The position numbers were made by a program, and so were the translations under genes. Below, piece by piece: positions 19,492 through 26,256 of a stretch of 26,364 nt of DNA. Source of the DNA: VMFW01 sp038058095 (lineage in GTDB: Bacteria > Patescibacteriota > Minisyncoccia > UBA6257 > 2-01-FULL-56-20); assembly GCA_038058095.1 (NCBI GenBank), contig JBBUBW010000018.1, positions 1 through 26,364 of the forward strand, given 5' to 3'. The notes below the pieces were generated by a model, which saw only the letters and a list, made by a program, of their open reading frames with translations, did not search any database and was not told where the DNA came from. Every line of letters begins with the position of its first letter. Position 1 is the stretch's first letter.

Positions 19492-22248
19492 TTACCATTT
19501 TTCAACTATTAACATCTTCTCAGGTCTGAACTTCTGAAAAATTTCTTCAGTCACATAAGGCATAAACGGATGAAGCATTTTTAGCGACTCAATTAAAATT
19601 GTTTCAAGTTTGAAATACGCCGCTTCGGCATCCTTTGAATTCCCGCCACTTAGTCGCGGTTTTGATGCTTCAATAATCTTGTCGGCAAATGTATGCCAAA
19701 CATAATGATAAATTTTTCCCCCCGCCAAATGAAATTCAAATTTTTCGATATGTTTTGTCACTTGAGATTGAATCTTCTTAAGTTGAGCCAGATCCTTCTC
19801 GTCTTCTTTGCTAAGCACCAAACCCCTCCGACTCTTTCCGTGTTTTTCTGCGTTTAGTCCGCGTTCGTCTGCGGCCATGAGAACAAACCGCGCCACATTC
19901 CATATCTTCGTTGCGAAATTTCTGTATCCCCGAATCTTATCCTCGGAAATTACAATGTCATTACCGGCTGTATTTCCCACGACAAGAGCCATTCTAACCG
20001 CATCCGTTCCATATATATCAGCCACGCCAAGCGGATCAATCACATTTCCTTTCGATTTCGACATTTTTTGCCGGTCCTTGTCCCGCACCAATCCATGAAG
20101 ATAAACATCTTTAAACGGCACCTTGCCGGTTCGGTAAAGTCCAAGCATCACCATCCTCGCCACCCAGAAAAACAAAATATCGTATCCCGTTTCCATCACA
20201 TCCGTCGGATAAAATGTTTCGAAGTCGCTCCTAATTTTTAACTTCTGATTTTTAACTTTTGACTTTGAGCTACCCGACTTCAGGAGGGTAGCGAACGGCC
20301 ACTGCCCCGACGAAAACCAGGTGTCAAACACATCCGGGTCTTGCTCGTATAAATCGCCGCCGCACTTATTGCATCTCTCGCTTATATCAAGCTCAATAAA
20401 GCCCGTGTTTTCCAAACCGCGTATATCCATTGCTTCGTCTGGCGAGAGATTTCTTATCCTCTTCCTTAGCATCCTTATCACGCCTCCATGTGTCACTATC
20501 GCTATATTTCTATGGCTATGAGCGCTTTTGTGGCCGCTAAAAGATTCCCAAACCCTTTTCTCTAGTCCTGCCCAGCTTTCTCCGCCGGCAATATCAAAAC
20601 TGTAATCTCTCCACATTTTCCACACGTCTTTTCCGTGTTCTTGTTCAATCTCATCTCGAAGTTTTCCTTGCCACTTGCCGACATCTCGCTCTCTTAAATT
20701 TTTATCAAAGATTACCTCGGCGCCAGTTTCCTTAGCTATAGCTTCGGCAGTTTGTTTTGATCGGAGTAAATCCGAAGCTATTATTAAATCAATATTATAA
20801 GCTTTCAGTTTTTTCGCTATTTCGTGGGCTTGTTTTCTGCCGGCTTCATTAAGAGGAATATCTTCTTTTCCCATCATTCTGAATTCTTTATTCCAATCCG
20901 TTTCGCCATGTCGAATAATAAACCACTTCGATTTTATCTTGGCGTTTATTTTTGATTCCCCGCAACTTATACAAAACCACGCCGGAATTCTGATGCCCCA
21001 AACAATCTGCCGGGAAATATTCCAGTCTCGGATATTTTTCAGCCAATGAGAATAAACTTTCTCCGATCGTTTCGGATGAATTTTTACCTTTCCGGTTTTT
21101 ACCGCCTTCATCGCCGGCTCGGCAAGTGGTTTCATTTTTACGAACCACTGCGGGCGTGGGAGCGGCTCAAGCGTGTTCCCGCACTTATAACAAGTCGCCA
21201 CTTGATGTTTATAGTTCGTCTCTACTTTTTCCAAAATCCCGAGTTCCTGCATCTTGGCGGCAATTTTCTCGCGCGCCTCGGCCACTTTCAGTCCGGCATA
21301 TTCTCCCACTTCGCCGGTTAATTTCCCCGCCTCATTAATAATAATTTTAAGTCCCGGAATTTCATTTTTGTGTCGTTGCCAAATCTCAAAATCAGTCGCG
21401 TCATGCGCTGGTGTTACCTTAACCACCCCCGTGCCAAATTTAGGATCCACCGCCTCGTCGCCTACCACCTTAAATTTCAAAAGCCCCAAAATACCTTTCA
21501 CTTCAATTTCTTTGCCGATATATTTTGTATACCGTTTATCTTTCGGATTTACCGCCAAAGCCGTATCACCAAATTTTGTTTCAGGCCTTACCGTTGCAAG
21601 CGTAAGAGGTCCGTATTTTATGTAATAAAGCGGATCTTCTCGTTCGACATATTTCACCTCCAAATCCGAAAGCGCTGTTCTATGTTTTGGGCACCAATTA
21701 ATTACCTTTAAATCTCGATAGACCAATCCGTCTTTGTAAAGTTTTTCAAAAGTTTCATAAACCGTTTCAATTATTTTGGGGTCGAGCGTAAAAGTTTCCC
21801 TCGACCAATCGCAAGAAGCACCAAGCTTCTTGGTTTGCTCGTACATTTTCTTTTTGTTCTCCTGTGTAAAATCCCAAATTTCCTTCCACAATTCTTCTCG
21901 GCTCATAGCGAATCTATTTCGTCCCTCCTTATCTAGTTTCTTGTCAAAAACCACTTGGGTTTCGAATCCAGCATGATCCGCTCCCGGAAGCCAAAGCGTT
22001 TTTCTGCCTCGCATCCGCCAAAATCGAATCAAAATATCCTGCAGAGTTAACCCCACCGCATGCCCCATATGCAACAAACCATTGGCATTATTTGGCGGCA
22101 TAATAATGCAATAGGGTTTGCGCTTATCAGGATTTCCGCCAGAGGCAGATCCGCCTTCGGCGGAAAAAAAACCCGACTTCTCCCAAAGCCTATAGATCCT
22201 CTCCTCAACCTCCTTGGTATCGTATCGCGGTTCGAGTTCTTCCGACAT
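19492..22248 (-). CDS. valS: valyl-tRNA synthetase with embedded histidine-phosphatase domain
   Basis: A 918-residue class Ia synthetase charging tRNA-Val. The HMGH motif is at 60-63 and KMSKS at 728-732. The CP1 editing domain (about 205-345) includes TVRPETKFGDTALAV and GTGVVKVTPAHDATDFE. Between CISC (C426, C429) and CNKC (C626, C629) sits a complete histidine-phosphatase domain (about 440-620): RHGE (H447), LLRSKQT (R496), LRERDVGKWQG (E520) and VTHGG (H587). The catalytic core resumes with QDPDVFDTWFSSGQWPF. The protein ends soon after HPFMPYVTEEIF, so the C-terminal coiled coil is absent. Residues 29-38 and about 653-674 are encoded by repeats. A structured leader with a terminator lies upstream. 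Confidence 0.95.
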   Translation of the reverse strand: MSEELEPRYDTKEVEERIYRLWEKSGFFSAEGGSASGGNPDKRKPYCIIMPPNNANGLLHMGHAVGLTLQDILIRFWRMRGRKTLWLPGADHAGFETQVVFDKKLDKEGRNRFAMSREELWKEIWDFTQENKKKMYEQTKKLGASCDWSRETFTLDPKIIETVYETFEKLYKDGLVYRDLKVINWCPKHRTALSDLEVKYVEREDPLYYIKYGPLTLATVRPETKFGDTALAVNPKDKRYTKYIGKEIEVKGILGLLKFKVVGDEAVDPKFGTGVVKVTPAHDATDFEIWQRHKNEIPGLKIIINEAGKLTGEVGEYAGLKVAEAREKIAAKMQELGILEKVETNYKHQVATCYKCGNTLEPLPRPQWFVKMKPLAEPAMKAVKTGKVKIHPKRSEKVYSHWLKNIRDWNISRQIVWGIRIPAWFCISCGESKINAKIKSKWFIIRHGETDWNKEFRMMGKEDIPLNEAGRKQAHEIAKKLKAYNIDLIIASDLLRSKQTAEAIAKETGAEVIFDKNLRERDVGKWQGKLRDEIEQEHGKDVWKMWRDYSFDIAGGESWAGLEKRVWESFSGHKSAHSHRNIAIVTHGGVIRMLRKRIRNLSPDEAMDIRGLENTGFIELDISERCNKCGGDLYEQDPDVFDTWFSSGQWPFATLLKSGSSKSKVKNQKLKIRSDFETFYPTDVMETGYDILFFWVARMVMLGLYRTGKVPFKDVYLHGLVRDKDRQKMSKSKGNVIDPLGVADIYGTDAVRMALVVGNTAGNDIVISEDKIRGYRNFATKIWNVARFVLMAADERGLNAEKHGKSRRGLVLSKEDEKDLAQLKKIQSQVTKHIEKFEFHLAGGKIYHYVWHTFADKIIEASKPRLSGGNSKDAEAAYFKLETILIESLKMLHPFMPYVTEEIFQKFRPEKMLIVEKW
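20227..20292. repeat. in-frame repeat insertion inside valS
   Basis: A perfect hairpin GCTACCC (20269-20275)/GGGTAGC (20286-20292) adjoins degenerate units of the type AAAGTCAAAAGTTAAAAATC (20227-20268 on the coding strand). They encode LLKSGSSKSKVKNQKLKIRS where ValRS normally has a short TLGWP...fyP link. Confidence 0.65.
20374..20940 (-). other. histidine-phosphatase domain inside valS
   Basis: Codons for about residues 437-625. FIIRHGETDWN carries the phosphorylated His and catalytic Arg. PLNEAGRKQAHEIAKKL and the DLIIASDLLRSKQTAEAI helix are classic for the phosphoglycerate-mutase-like branch. IAIVTHGGVIRML carries the second His. The domain is nearly full length and in frame on both sides, so it is an inserted domain rather than a degraded fusion. 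Confidence 0.9.
22135..22164. repeat. 30-nt GC-rich element in the valS N-terminus
   Basis: On the plus strand TCCGCC, then AGAGGCAGA and TCCGCC-TTC-GGCGGA. It matches both ends of the 66-nt element without its central hairpin. It is translated in frame as SAEGGSASGG (29-38), between the N-terminal helix and the first strand of the catalytic core. Confidence 0.8.
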
Positions 22249-22304
22249 TGGCTTAATTCTATTCGATTTTCGCCCCTAACTCCAGTTTTTTCTTTAAATT
22301 AAAA

Positions 22305-22502
22305 GAGGCCGCAGTCAACCCTCGTCGTCCTGCGGCCTCCGTGGAGCAGTCCATAGATCCCTCAAGTAAGGACTGCCGTGTATGGGCCGTCAGAAACAGC
22401 CCCTCATTTTTTGCGGTCCCGGATCCCCGAAACCGGAACCGCACACTAGAGAAAACAAGCCCTGTTAGTCCTTCCCTTTTATGAGCCCGCTCTCTCTTAC
22501 TA
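22305..22502 (-). promoter_or_regulatory. structured leader RNA with terminator upstream of valS
   Basis: On the minus strand, hairpins follow in series. TGCGGT..CCGG pairs across 22412-22443, and GGGC.GT across 22384-22402. GCAGTCC/GGACTGC lies at 22346-22376. Last comes a perfect 10-bp terminator GAGGCCGCAG/CTGCGGCCTC (22305-22339) with a short T tract, 57 nt before the valS start. A GCAGTC strand (complement of 22371-22376) can pair either locally or with GACTGC in the terminator 3' arm (22312-22317). AAGGACT/AGTCCTT is a further alternative. This suggests attenuation. No T-box consensus is seen. An independent small RNA is the alternative. Confidence 0.5.
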
Positions 22503-22508
22503 AAGAAT

Positions 22509-22536
22509 ATATTAACCCCAAAATTATAAAAATCAA
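22509..22536 (-). promoter_or_regulatory. promoter of the valS leader
   Basis: On the minus strand TTGATT (22536-22531) and TAATAT (22514-22509) are spaced by 16 nt, predicting a start near 22502 and a leader of about 250 nt before valS. Confidence 0.5.
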
Positions 22537-22574
22537 CCCCAGGCGAAAGTCTTAGTATTAAACCCATTCTCAAC

Positions 22575-22609
22575 AAAAAAGAGGTGCCCGGCATCACCGA
22601 AGCACCTCT
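22575..22609 (-). terminator. intrinsic terminator, minus strand
   Basis: AGAGGTGC and GCACCTCT (22580-22587 and 22602-22609) form a perfect 8-bp stem with a 14-nt loop, followed on the minus strand by six T. It ends transcription coming from tsaD and the small ORF before the valS leader promoter. Confidence 0.85.
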
Positions 22610-22639
22610 CGAGTTATGTCCTTCGCCTCTCGTGGTGGG

Positions 22640-22855
22640 CTAGGACACGGCCTGACCGTCGATCGCGCGGTAGTCGATTCCTTCACTCTGCATCATCGAG
22701 GAAGGAGGACTTTCGCTAATCGAAAACCAACCGTGAATCATCGAACCTCCAAAGCGACCCTTGGTTGCTGTTATGAAGACCCAAGATGTCAGAGGATCGC
22801 TAATTAAATAATACCAAAACCCCTTTCTAGTTTCAAATTCGTATATCTGTATCAA
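22640..22855 (-). CDS. small hypothetical protein
   Basis: A 71-residue reading from a TTG at 22855, with FETRKGFWYYLISDP, TSWVFITATKGRFGGSMIHG and WFSISESPPSSMMQSEG. The composition looks protein-like (aromatic, Gly-rich, with a Ser/Pro turn), and a strong terminator follows 30 nt after the stop. There is no ATG at the start and no Shine-Dalgarno sequence. I do not recognise it, and it may be non-coding. Confidence 0.35.
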   Translation of the reverse strand: MIQIYEFETRKGFWYYLISDPLTSWVFITATKGRFGGSMIHGWFSISESPPSSMMQSEGIDYRAIDGQAVS

Positions 22856-22874
22856 TCCGTATTCTAGTAGCTAA

Positions 22875-22933
22875 CCCCGGAACTAATTTAGGAATTTTGC
22901 CCCTCTAAACCATTTCCTAAATTAGTACCGGGG
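22875..22933. repeat. large palindrome abutting the tsaD stop codon
   Basis: Arms 22875-22894 and 22914-22933 match in 19 of 20 positions (CCCCGG.ACTAATTTAGGAA type) with a 19-nt loop. The right arm ends at the base before the tsaD stop codon. No T tract follows. The CCCCGgTACTAA core is shared with the palindrome beside tRNA-Pro. Confidence 0.8.
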
Positions 22934-24049
22934 CTAAATCCCCAAATTCCCATTCGCCCGAAGCGGATATTTCTTTTTTCGCAAATACGCCATATATCCC
23001 GCCGCGGCAATCATCACCGCGTTGTCGGTATTATATTTCCTCTCCGCCGCCAAAAAATTCACTCCGAATTTTCCGGTCTCTTTTTTTAAAGTCGCTCTCA
23101 AAAATTGGTTCGCCGCCACTCCGCCCGATAAAATCACCGCTTGCGCGTCAAATTCCCGAACTGCCTTTATCGTTTTTTTAACCAACACTTCTACCGCCGC
23201 CGCCTGAAAACTCGCCGCCACATCCGCCAATAAGCGATCCGAATGACCCGAATTCCACCCGAATGACCCGAATTTTTGGGTGTGCTTTTCGGATAATTCG
23301 GATGTATTCGGATTTTTTGGGTCGCGTAGATAATACAAAACTGCAGTTTTTAATCCCGAAAAACTAAAATCGTATTCGCCATCCGGCGAATTGTCGTAAA
23401 TCATTGGTCGTGGAAATTCAATCGCGCGCGGATTACCCCGCTTAGCTAATCGTTCAATCTCGGGTCCGCCCGGATATGGGAGTCGCAAAAGCCGAGCCAC
23501 TTTGTCGTATGCTTCGCCCACCGCGTCATCTCTCGTCTCGCCCAAAACCTTCCACGTTTTTAAATCTTTTACCAAAAGTAAGATAGTGTGTCCTCCACTC
23601 ACGATCAGCGCCACCGCCGGGAAAATTTGTCTTACATCCAACGTCTCACGTCTTACGGTTTTTTGCGGTAGCAAAAAACTATACAAATGCCCCTCGAGGT
23701 GATTTACTCCAACTAATTTAAGTTTTTTATTGGTTTTCCGTTCTGCTTTATAAATCTGCTGAGCAAAAGTGATTCCCGTCCAAAGTGCTGGCTCGAGTCC
23801 TGGTCCCACCGTCACCGCAATCAAATCCGCTTTCTTGTTGCCAATTTTTTTTAGTAATATAGGCAAATTTTTTAGATGCTCTCTTTTTGCTAAATTTGGC
23901 ACCACTCCGCCAAACGGCGCGTGGATTTTTATCTGCGACGCCACCGAGCTTTTTAAAATTTTAAATTTCGGCGACTTTAAACCGCCCTCGGCTTCAATCA
24001 AAGCCACCCCCGTCTCATCGCAACTGGTTTCAAAAGCAAGTATTCTCAT
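22934..24049 (-). CDS. tsaD: tRNA threonylcarbamoyladenosine synthesis protein TsaD
   Basis: A 371-residue ASKHA-fold protein of the t6A pathway, transferring threonylcarbamoyl to A37 of ANN-decoding tRNAs with TsaB/TsaE. It begins MRILAFETSCDETGVALIEA. H117 and H121 (NHLEGH) and D342 (NTDNAVM) bind metal. SGGHT, YDFSFSGLKT and ILSGGVAANQFLR are further signatures. Two segments are encoded by repeats and look inserted: about 130-142 (TVRRETLDVRQ) and 243-272. TsaB and TsaE are not in this window. The C-terminal codons abut a palindrome. Confidence 0.95.
   Translation of the reverse strand: MRILAFETSCDETGVALIEAEGGLKSPKFKILKSSVASQIKIHAPFGGVVPNLAKREHLKNLPILLKKIGNKKADLIAVTVGPGLEPALWTGITFAQQIYKAERKTNKKLKLVGVNHLEGHLYSFLLPQKTVRRETLDVRQIFPAVALIVSGGHTILLLVKDLKTWKVLGETRDDAVGEAYDKVARLLRLPYPGGPEIERLAKRGNPRAIEFPRPMIYDNSPDGEYDFSFSGLKTAVLYYLRDPKNPNTSELSEKHTQKFGSFGWNSGHSDRLLADVAASFQAAAVEVLVKKTIKAVREFDAQAVILSGGVAANQFLRATLKKETGKFGVNFLAAERKYNTDNAVMIAAAGYMAYLRKKKYPLRANGNLGI
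23234..23323. repeat. CCGAAT-type repeat block inside tsaD
   Basis: CCGAATGACCCGAATT occurs at 23239-23254 and again at 23259-23274 (20-nt period). Three TTCGGAT units follow (23289-23314), giving inverted arms of short degenerate units. It is translated in frame as about 30 residues in a loop after YYLRDP. Confidence 0.75.
23624..23662. repeat. ACGTCT-type repeat block inside tsaD
   Basis: Degenerate units ACGTCTCACGTCTTACG with a neighbouring CATCCAACGTC run in frame through codons for TVRRETLDVRQ, at a place where TsaD usually has a short loop before the FPAVALIVSGGHT strand. Confidence 0.5.
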
Positions 24050-24080
24050 GAAGTCGTTATTTAATCGTACCCCTCTGTAT

Positions 24081-24464
24081 TTAATTAGTTAAACCAAACA
24101 AAATCAAAATTACTAAAACTATTATTGAAATCAACGCCGCCGTTCCGCGAAGGGATTTTTTATAAATCTCAAGTTCTAATTCTCGGTTACCGGGCATAAG
24201 CAGAGAGGGGACAAACTCGTCCAGTATTAACCCAAGCCCCAATCCCATCACTCCAACCACCCATAAACTTTTTCCCAAAAACAAGATTAAAAGCGTGCCG
24301 GCCAAAACTAAAATTATTCCGTAGTGGATGTGGTGAATTTGTAATCCGGTCTTGGTTCGCAAATACGGTTTATTAAATCTCTTTCTCGCCATCCAAAATA
24401 AAAACCTCCAATACAAAACCGGAGCTATAAACGCGATTAAAAAAATTAATATTTCAGGTTCCAT
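24081..24464 (-). CDS. conserved integral membrane protein, unknown function
   Basis: A 127-residue protein from the ATG at 24464. A longer reading from 24554 would run through the tRNA-Glu gene and is rejected. About four hydrophobic segments are present. Conserved-looking polar motifs are TGLQIHHIHYGI (three His) and GLGLILDEFVPS (Asp, Glu), which could bind metal at the membrane surface. The start lies 14 nt downstream of the tRNA 3' end. It is followed by tsaD on the same strand. The family is not recognised by name. Confidence 0.65.
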   Translation of the reverse strand: MEPEILIFLIAFIAPVLYWRFLFWMARKRFNKPYLRTKTGLQIHHIHYGIILVLAGTLLILFLGKSLWVVGVMGLGLGLILDEFVPSLLMPGNRELELEIYKKSLRGTAALISIIVLVILILFGLTN

Positions 24465-24478
24465 TTTTTCTGAACTAG

Positions 24479-24550
24479 TAGTCCTAAGGGGAATCGAACC
24501 CCTATTTACGCCGTGAAAGGGCGTCGTCCTAACCATTAGACGATAGGACC
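24479..24550 (-). tRNA. tRNA-Glu(TTC)
   Basis: On the minus strand the acceptor GGTCCTA pairs with TAGGACT (G-U at the end pair). The D arm holds TAATGGTTAGGA, the anticodon arm ACGCC-CTTTCAC-GGCGT gives TTC, and the T arm is GGGG-TTCGATT-CCCC. Discriminator A, 72 nt, no encoded CCA. Confidence 0.95.
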
Positions 24551-24572
24551 ACAACCGACCAAATAGTTACTT

Positions 24573-24593
24573 TTATCCTCCCTTGGAGGATAA
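24573..24593. repeat. perfect palindrome TTATCCTCC-CTT-GGAGGATAA
   Basis: A 9-bp perfect stem with a 3-nt loop between tRNA-Glu and the doxX-like gene. The core TCCTCC...GGAGGA equals the second hairpin of the element in rnhB. It is a possible short member of that family. Confidence 0.65.
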
Positions 24594-24629
24594 GGTAAAT
24601 TTATACACTTTTCAAGCTTGGATTTGTAG

Positions 24630-24635
24630 TATAAT
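24630..24635 (+). promoter_or_regulatory. -10 box of the doxX-like gene
   Basis: A perfect TATAAT 14 nt before the ATG at 24650 predicts a transcript start near 24642 and a leader of about 8 nt. The -35 is weak. Confidence 0.5.
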
Positions 24636-24649
24636 TATACAGTAATAAT

Positions 24650-25060
24650 ATGTTCCCACTTCTTCTTATTTACGGCGACTGGTCCATCTTTATTTTACGG
24701 CTTATTTTAGGAACTATTTTAGTTGTTCATGGCTGGCCGAAAATAAAAGACATCAAAGGCACTTCCACTTGGTTTAACTCAGCCGGGTTCAAGCCGGGCC
24801 ATATCTGGGCGCCCATCGTGGCGGTAGTTGAGTTTTTTGGCGGATTGTTTTTGATCCTTGGGATTTTAGTTCAGCCCGTCGCCCTCCTTCTTACAATCCA
24901 ATTCTTAGTTATTCTTATTTGGAAAATTTCTGCCAAACAAAAATTTGTTGGGAATCTAGAACTCGATCTCATTCTCTTCACCGGAATCTTAGTGGCTCTA
25001 ACCGTCGAGACTAATATCAATCTTCTTAATATGTTTTATTGGTTGGGAATTTTAAAATGA
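24650..25060 (+). CDS. DoxX family membrane protein
   Basis: A 136-residue four-helix membrane protein. RLILGTILVVHGWPKIKD matches the DoxX start (lRl.lG..f..hG..Kl), and VEFFGGLFLILGILVQPVAL carries the second signature. Members are linked to redox or thiol homeostasis and to quinone-related electron transfer, but the role here is unknown. The gene stands alone with its own -10 box and practically no 5' leader. No Shine-Dalgarno sequence. Confidence 0.85.
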   Translation: MFPLLLIYGDWSIFILRLILGTILVVHGWPKIKDIKGTSTWFNSAGFKPGHIWAPIVAVVEFFGGLFLILGILVQPVALLLTIQFLVILIWKISAKQKFVGNLELDLILFTGILVALTVETNINLLNMFYWLGILK

Positions 25061-25086
25061 CTTCCGGGTAACTATCCGAGCATTTC

Positions 25087-25095
25087 TGTTATAAT
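25087..25095 (+). promoter_or_regulatory. extended -10 promoter of the prepilin-like gene
   Basis: TGTTATAAT (TGn plus TATAAT) lies 7 nt before the ATG at 25103, placing the transcript start on or next to the start codon. Confidence 0.55.
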
Positions 25096-25102
25096 TTAAA
25101 CA

Positions 25103-26146
25103 ATGAATTCTAATTTATTTAAAAAATTAATAAAAAACTCCGACTTAAAAGGATTCACTCTTCTAGAGCTTGTCATCTTTATGGCTATTTTTGCGCTCAT
25201 TTCCATTTCTTTCGTGGCCGTTCTTATTTCCATTCTTCGTGTTCAAAATCGGGAAACTTCATTAGCCGAAGTAAATCGCCAAAGCCAGTTCGTTCTAACA
25301 ACTATTCAGCGCTACATCGAGGAATCCAGTCTTATCGAAACTCAAGTTTCAGACACCGCGACCAGTACCCTCATTCTTCGGATGGCGTCGAGCACGGACT
25401 ATTCCTATTCTCCCAACCCTCCTCCTCTCGGGACATATACCTTCTCTCCTTCTCCCGCCAAAACATTTATCTATCTCGCTAATAACAAAATTTATCTCAA
25501 AGAATTCCAGAACGGCGACCCCCAAGCCCTCACCTCCGATAGGGTAGTAGTTGACCAGCTTGATTTCAAAAAACACTACAACCCCGGAGGTCATGACTCT
25601 GTGGACATCGTTCTTGCTCTCCACTACAACAGTCCCAATATCCAAAAAAGATTTGCCCAGTTACTCCAAACGTCAGTCGGCAGAATCAACGCCGCCACCT
25701 TCGATTCCAACATTATGCCAAGTTCAACTAACCTCAGTATAGGTTCCCAAGGTTATCCATGGAACTCAATCAATGGGATTATTAATTTTTCAAACGGCAA
25801 TGTCGGCGTCGGTGGCGTCGCAGACGCCAACTATAAACTTTCAATCAATGGTGGCGTCTCCGCGCTCGGCAACCCTAGCTACTTTGCGGGTAGAGTTGGA
25901 ATTAACTTTGATCCCAACAATCCTGGTCCTAATGGTAACGGCCAACAGCAACTAACAGTTAACGGGAATATCCGCCTTATCAGCGGATCAATTGGAACGG
26001 TTTCCTGTAGTTCGGATTATATCGGTACCATCGCCCTCGATTATACTTCTGGAAATACCCGCTTAATTATTTGCACCGTAAAGGGTGGAGTATATAAATG
26101 GGCATATATCGTTGCTACCACGACTCAGGACACGAATATGTACTAA
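25103..26146 (+). CDS. prepilin-like protein with fibre-like C-terminus
   Basis: A 347-residue protein. Residues 17-41 (GFTLLELVIFMAIFALISIS and onward) are a type IV prepilin signal: cleavage after G17, methylated F18, and E5 of the mature protein at E22. The stretch to about 200 resembles PulJ/GspJ-type minor pseudopilins (NRQSQFVLTTIQRYIEESS). From about 205 the sequence changes to Gly/Asn-rich repeats (GNVGVGGVADANYKLSINGG, GRVGINFD, QQLTVNGNIRLISG) typical of phage tail-fibre and adhesin beta-prisms. It is probably exported by the type IV pilus machinery, and an adhesive tip is possible. The pilus genes are not in this window. Confidence 0.75.
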   Translation: MNSNLFKKLIKNSDLKGFTLLELVIFMAIFALISISFVAVLISILRVQNRETSLAEVNRQSQFVLTTIQRYIEESSLIETQVSDTATSTLILRMASSTDYSYSPNPPPLGTYTFSPSPAKTFIYLANNKIYLKEFQNGDPQALTSDRVVVDQLDFKKHYNPGGHDSVDIVLALHYNSPNIQKRFAQLLQTSVGRINAATFDSNIMPSSTNLSIGSQGYPWNSINGIINFSNGNVGVGGVADANYKLSINGGVSALGNPSYFAGRVGINFDPNNPGPNGNGQQQLTVNGNIRLISGSIGTVSCSSDYIGTIALDYTSGNTRLIICTVKGGVYKWAYIVATTTQDTNMY

Positions 26147-26256
26147 AATCCTATCTAAACCTATTCACAACCCCACCCTTTCGTATTCGTCAATTTATGG
26201 TTAAAATTAATTAACACTAAAACAAAATCAGTCGAAAAATATTCAAAAATAAATTA
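26147..26256. other. AT-rich gap, no gene seen
   Basis: No coding signal and no strong hairpin is visible in this stretch, which leads into the interspersed AT-rich repeat at the window end. Confidence 0.6.

Noticed and set aside
22300..22502. T-box riboswitch or tmRNA upstream of valS
   Set aside because: No T-box consensus is present, and the GGGGCTG-like start has no tag frame or tRNA-like 3' end.
22259..22597. 112-codon minus-strand reading upstream of valS
   Set aside because: It begins inside one terminator and passes through a second one. RNA structure explains the region better.
24465..24554. N-terminal extension of the membrane protein upstream of 24464
   Set aside because: It is a translation through the tRNA-Glu gene. 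The ATG at 24464 gives the normal hydrophobic start.
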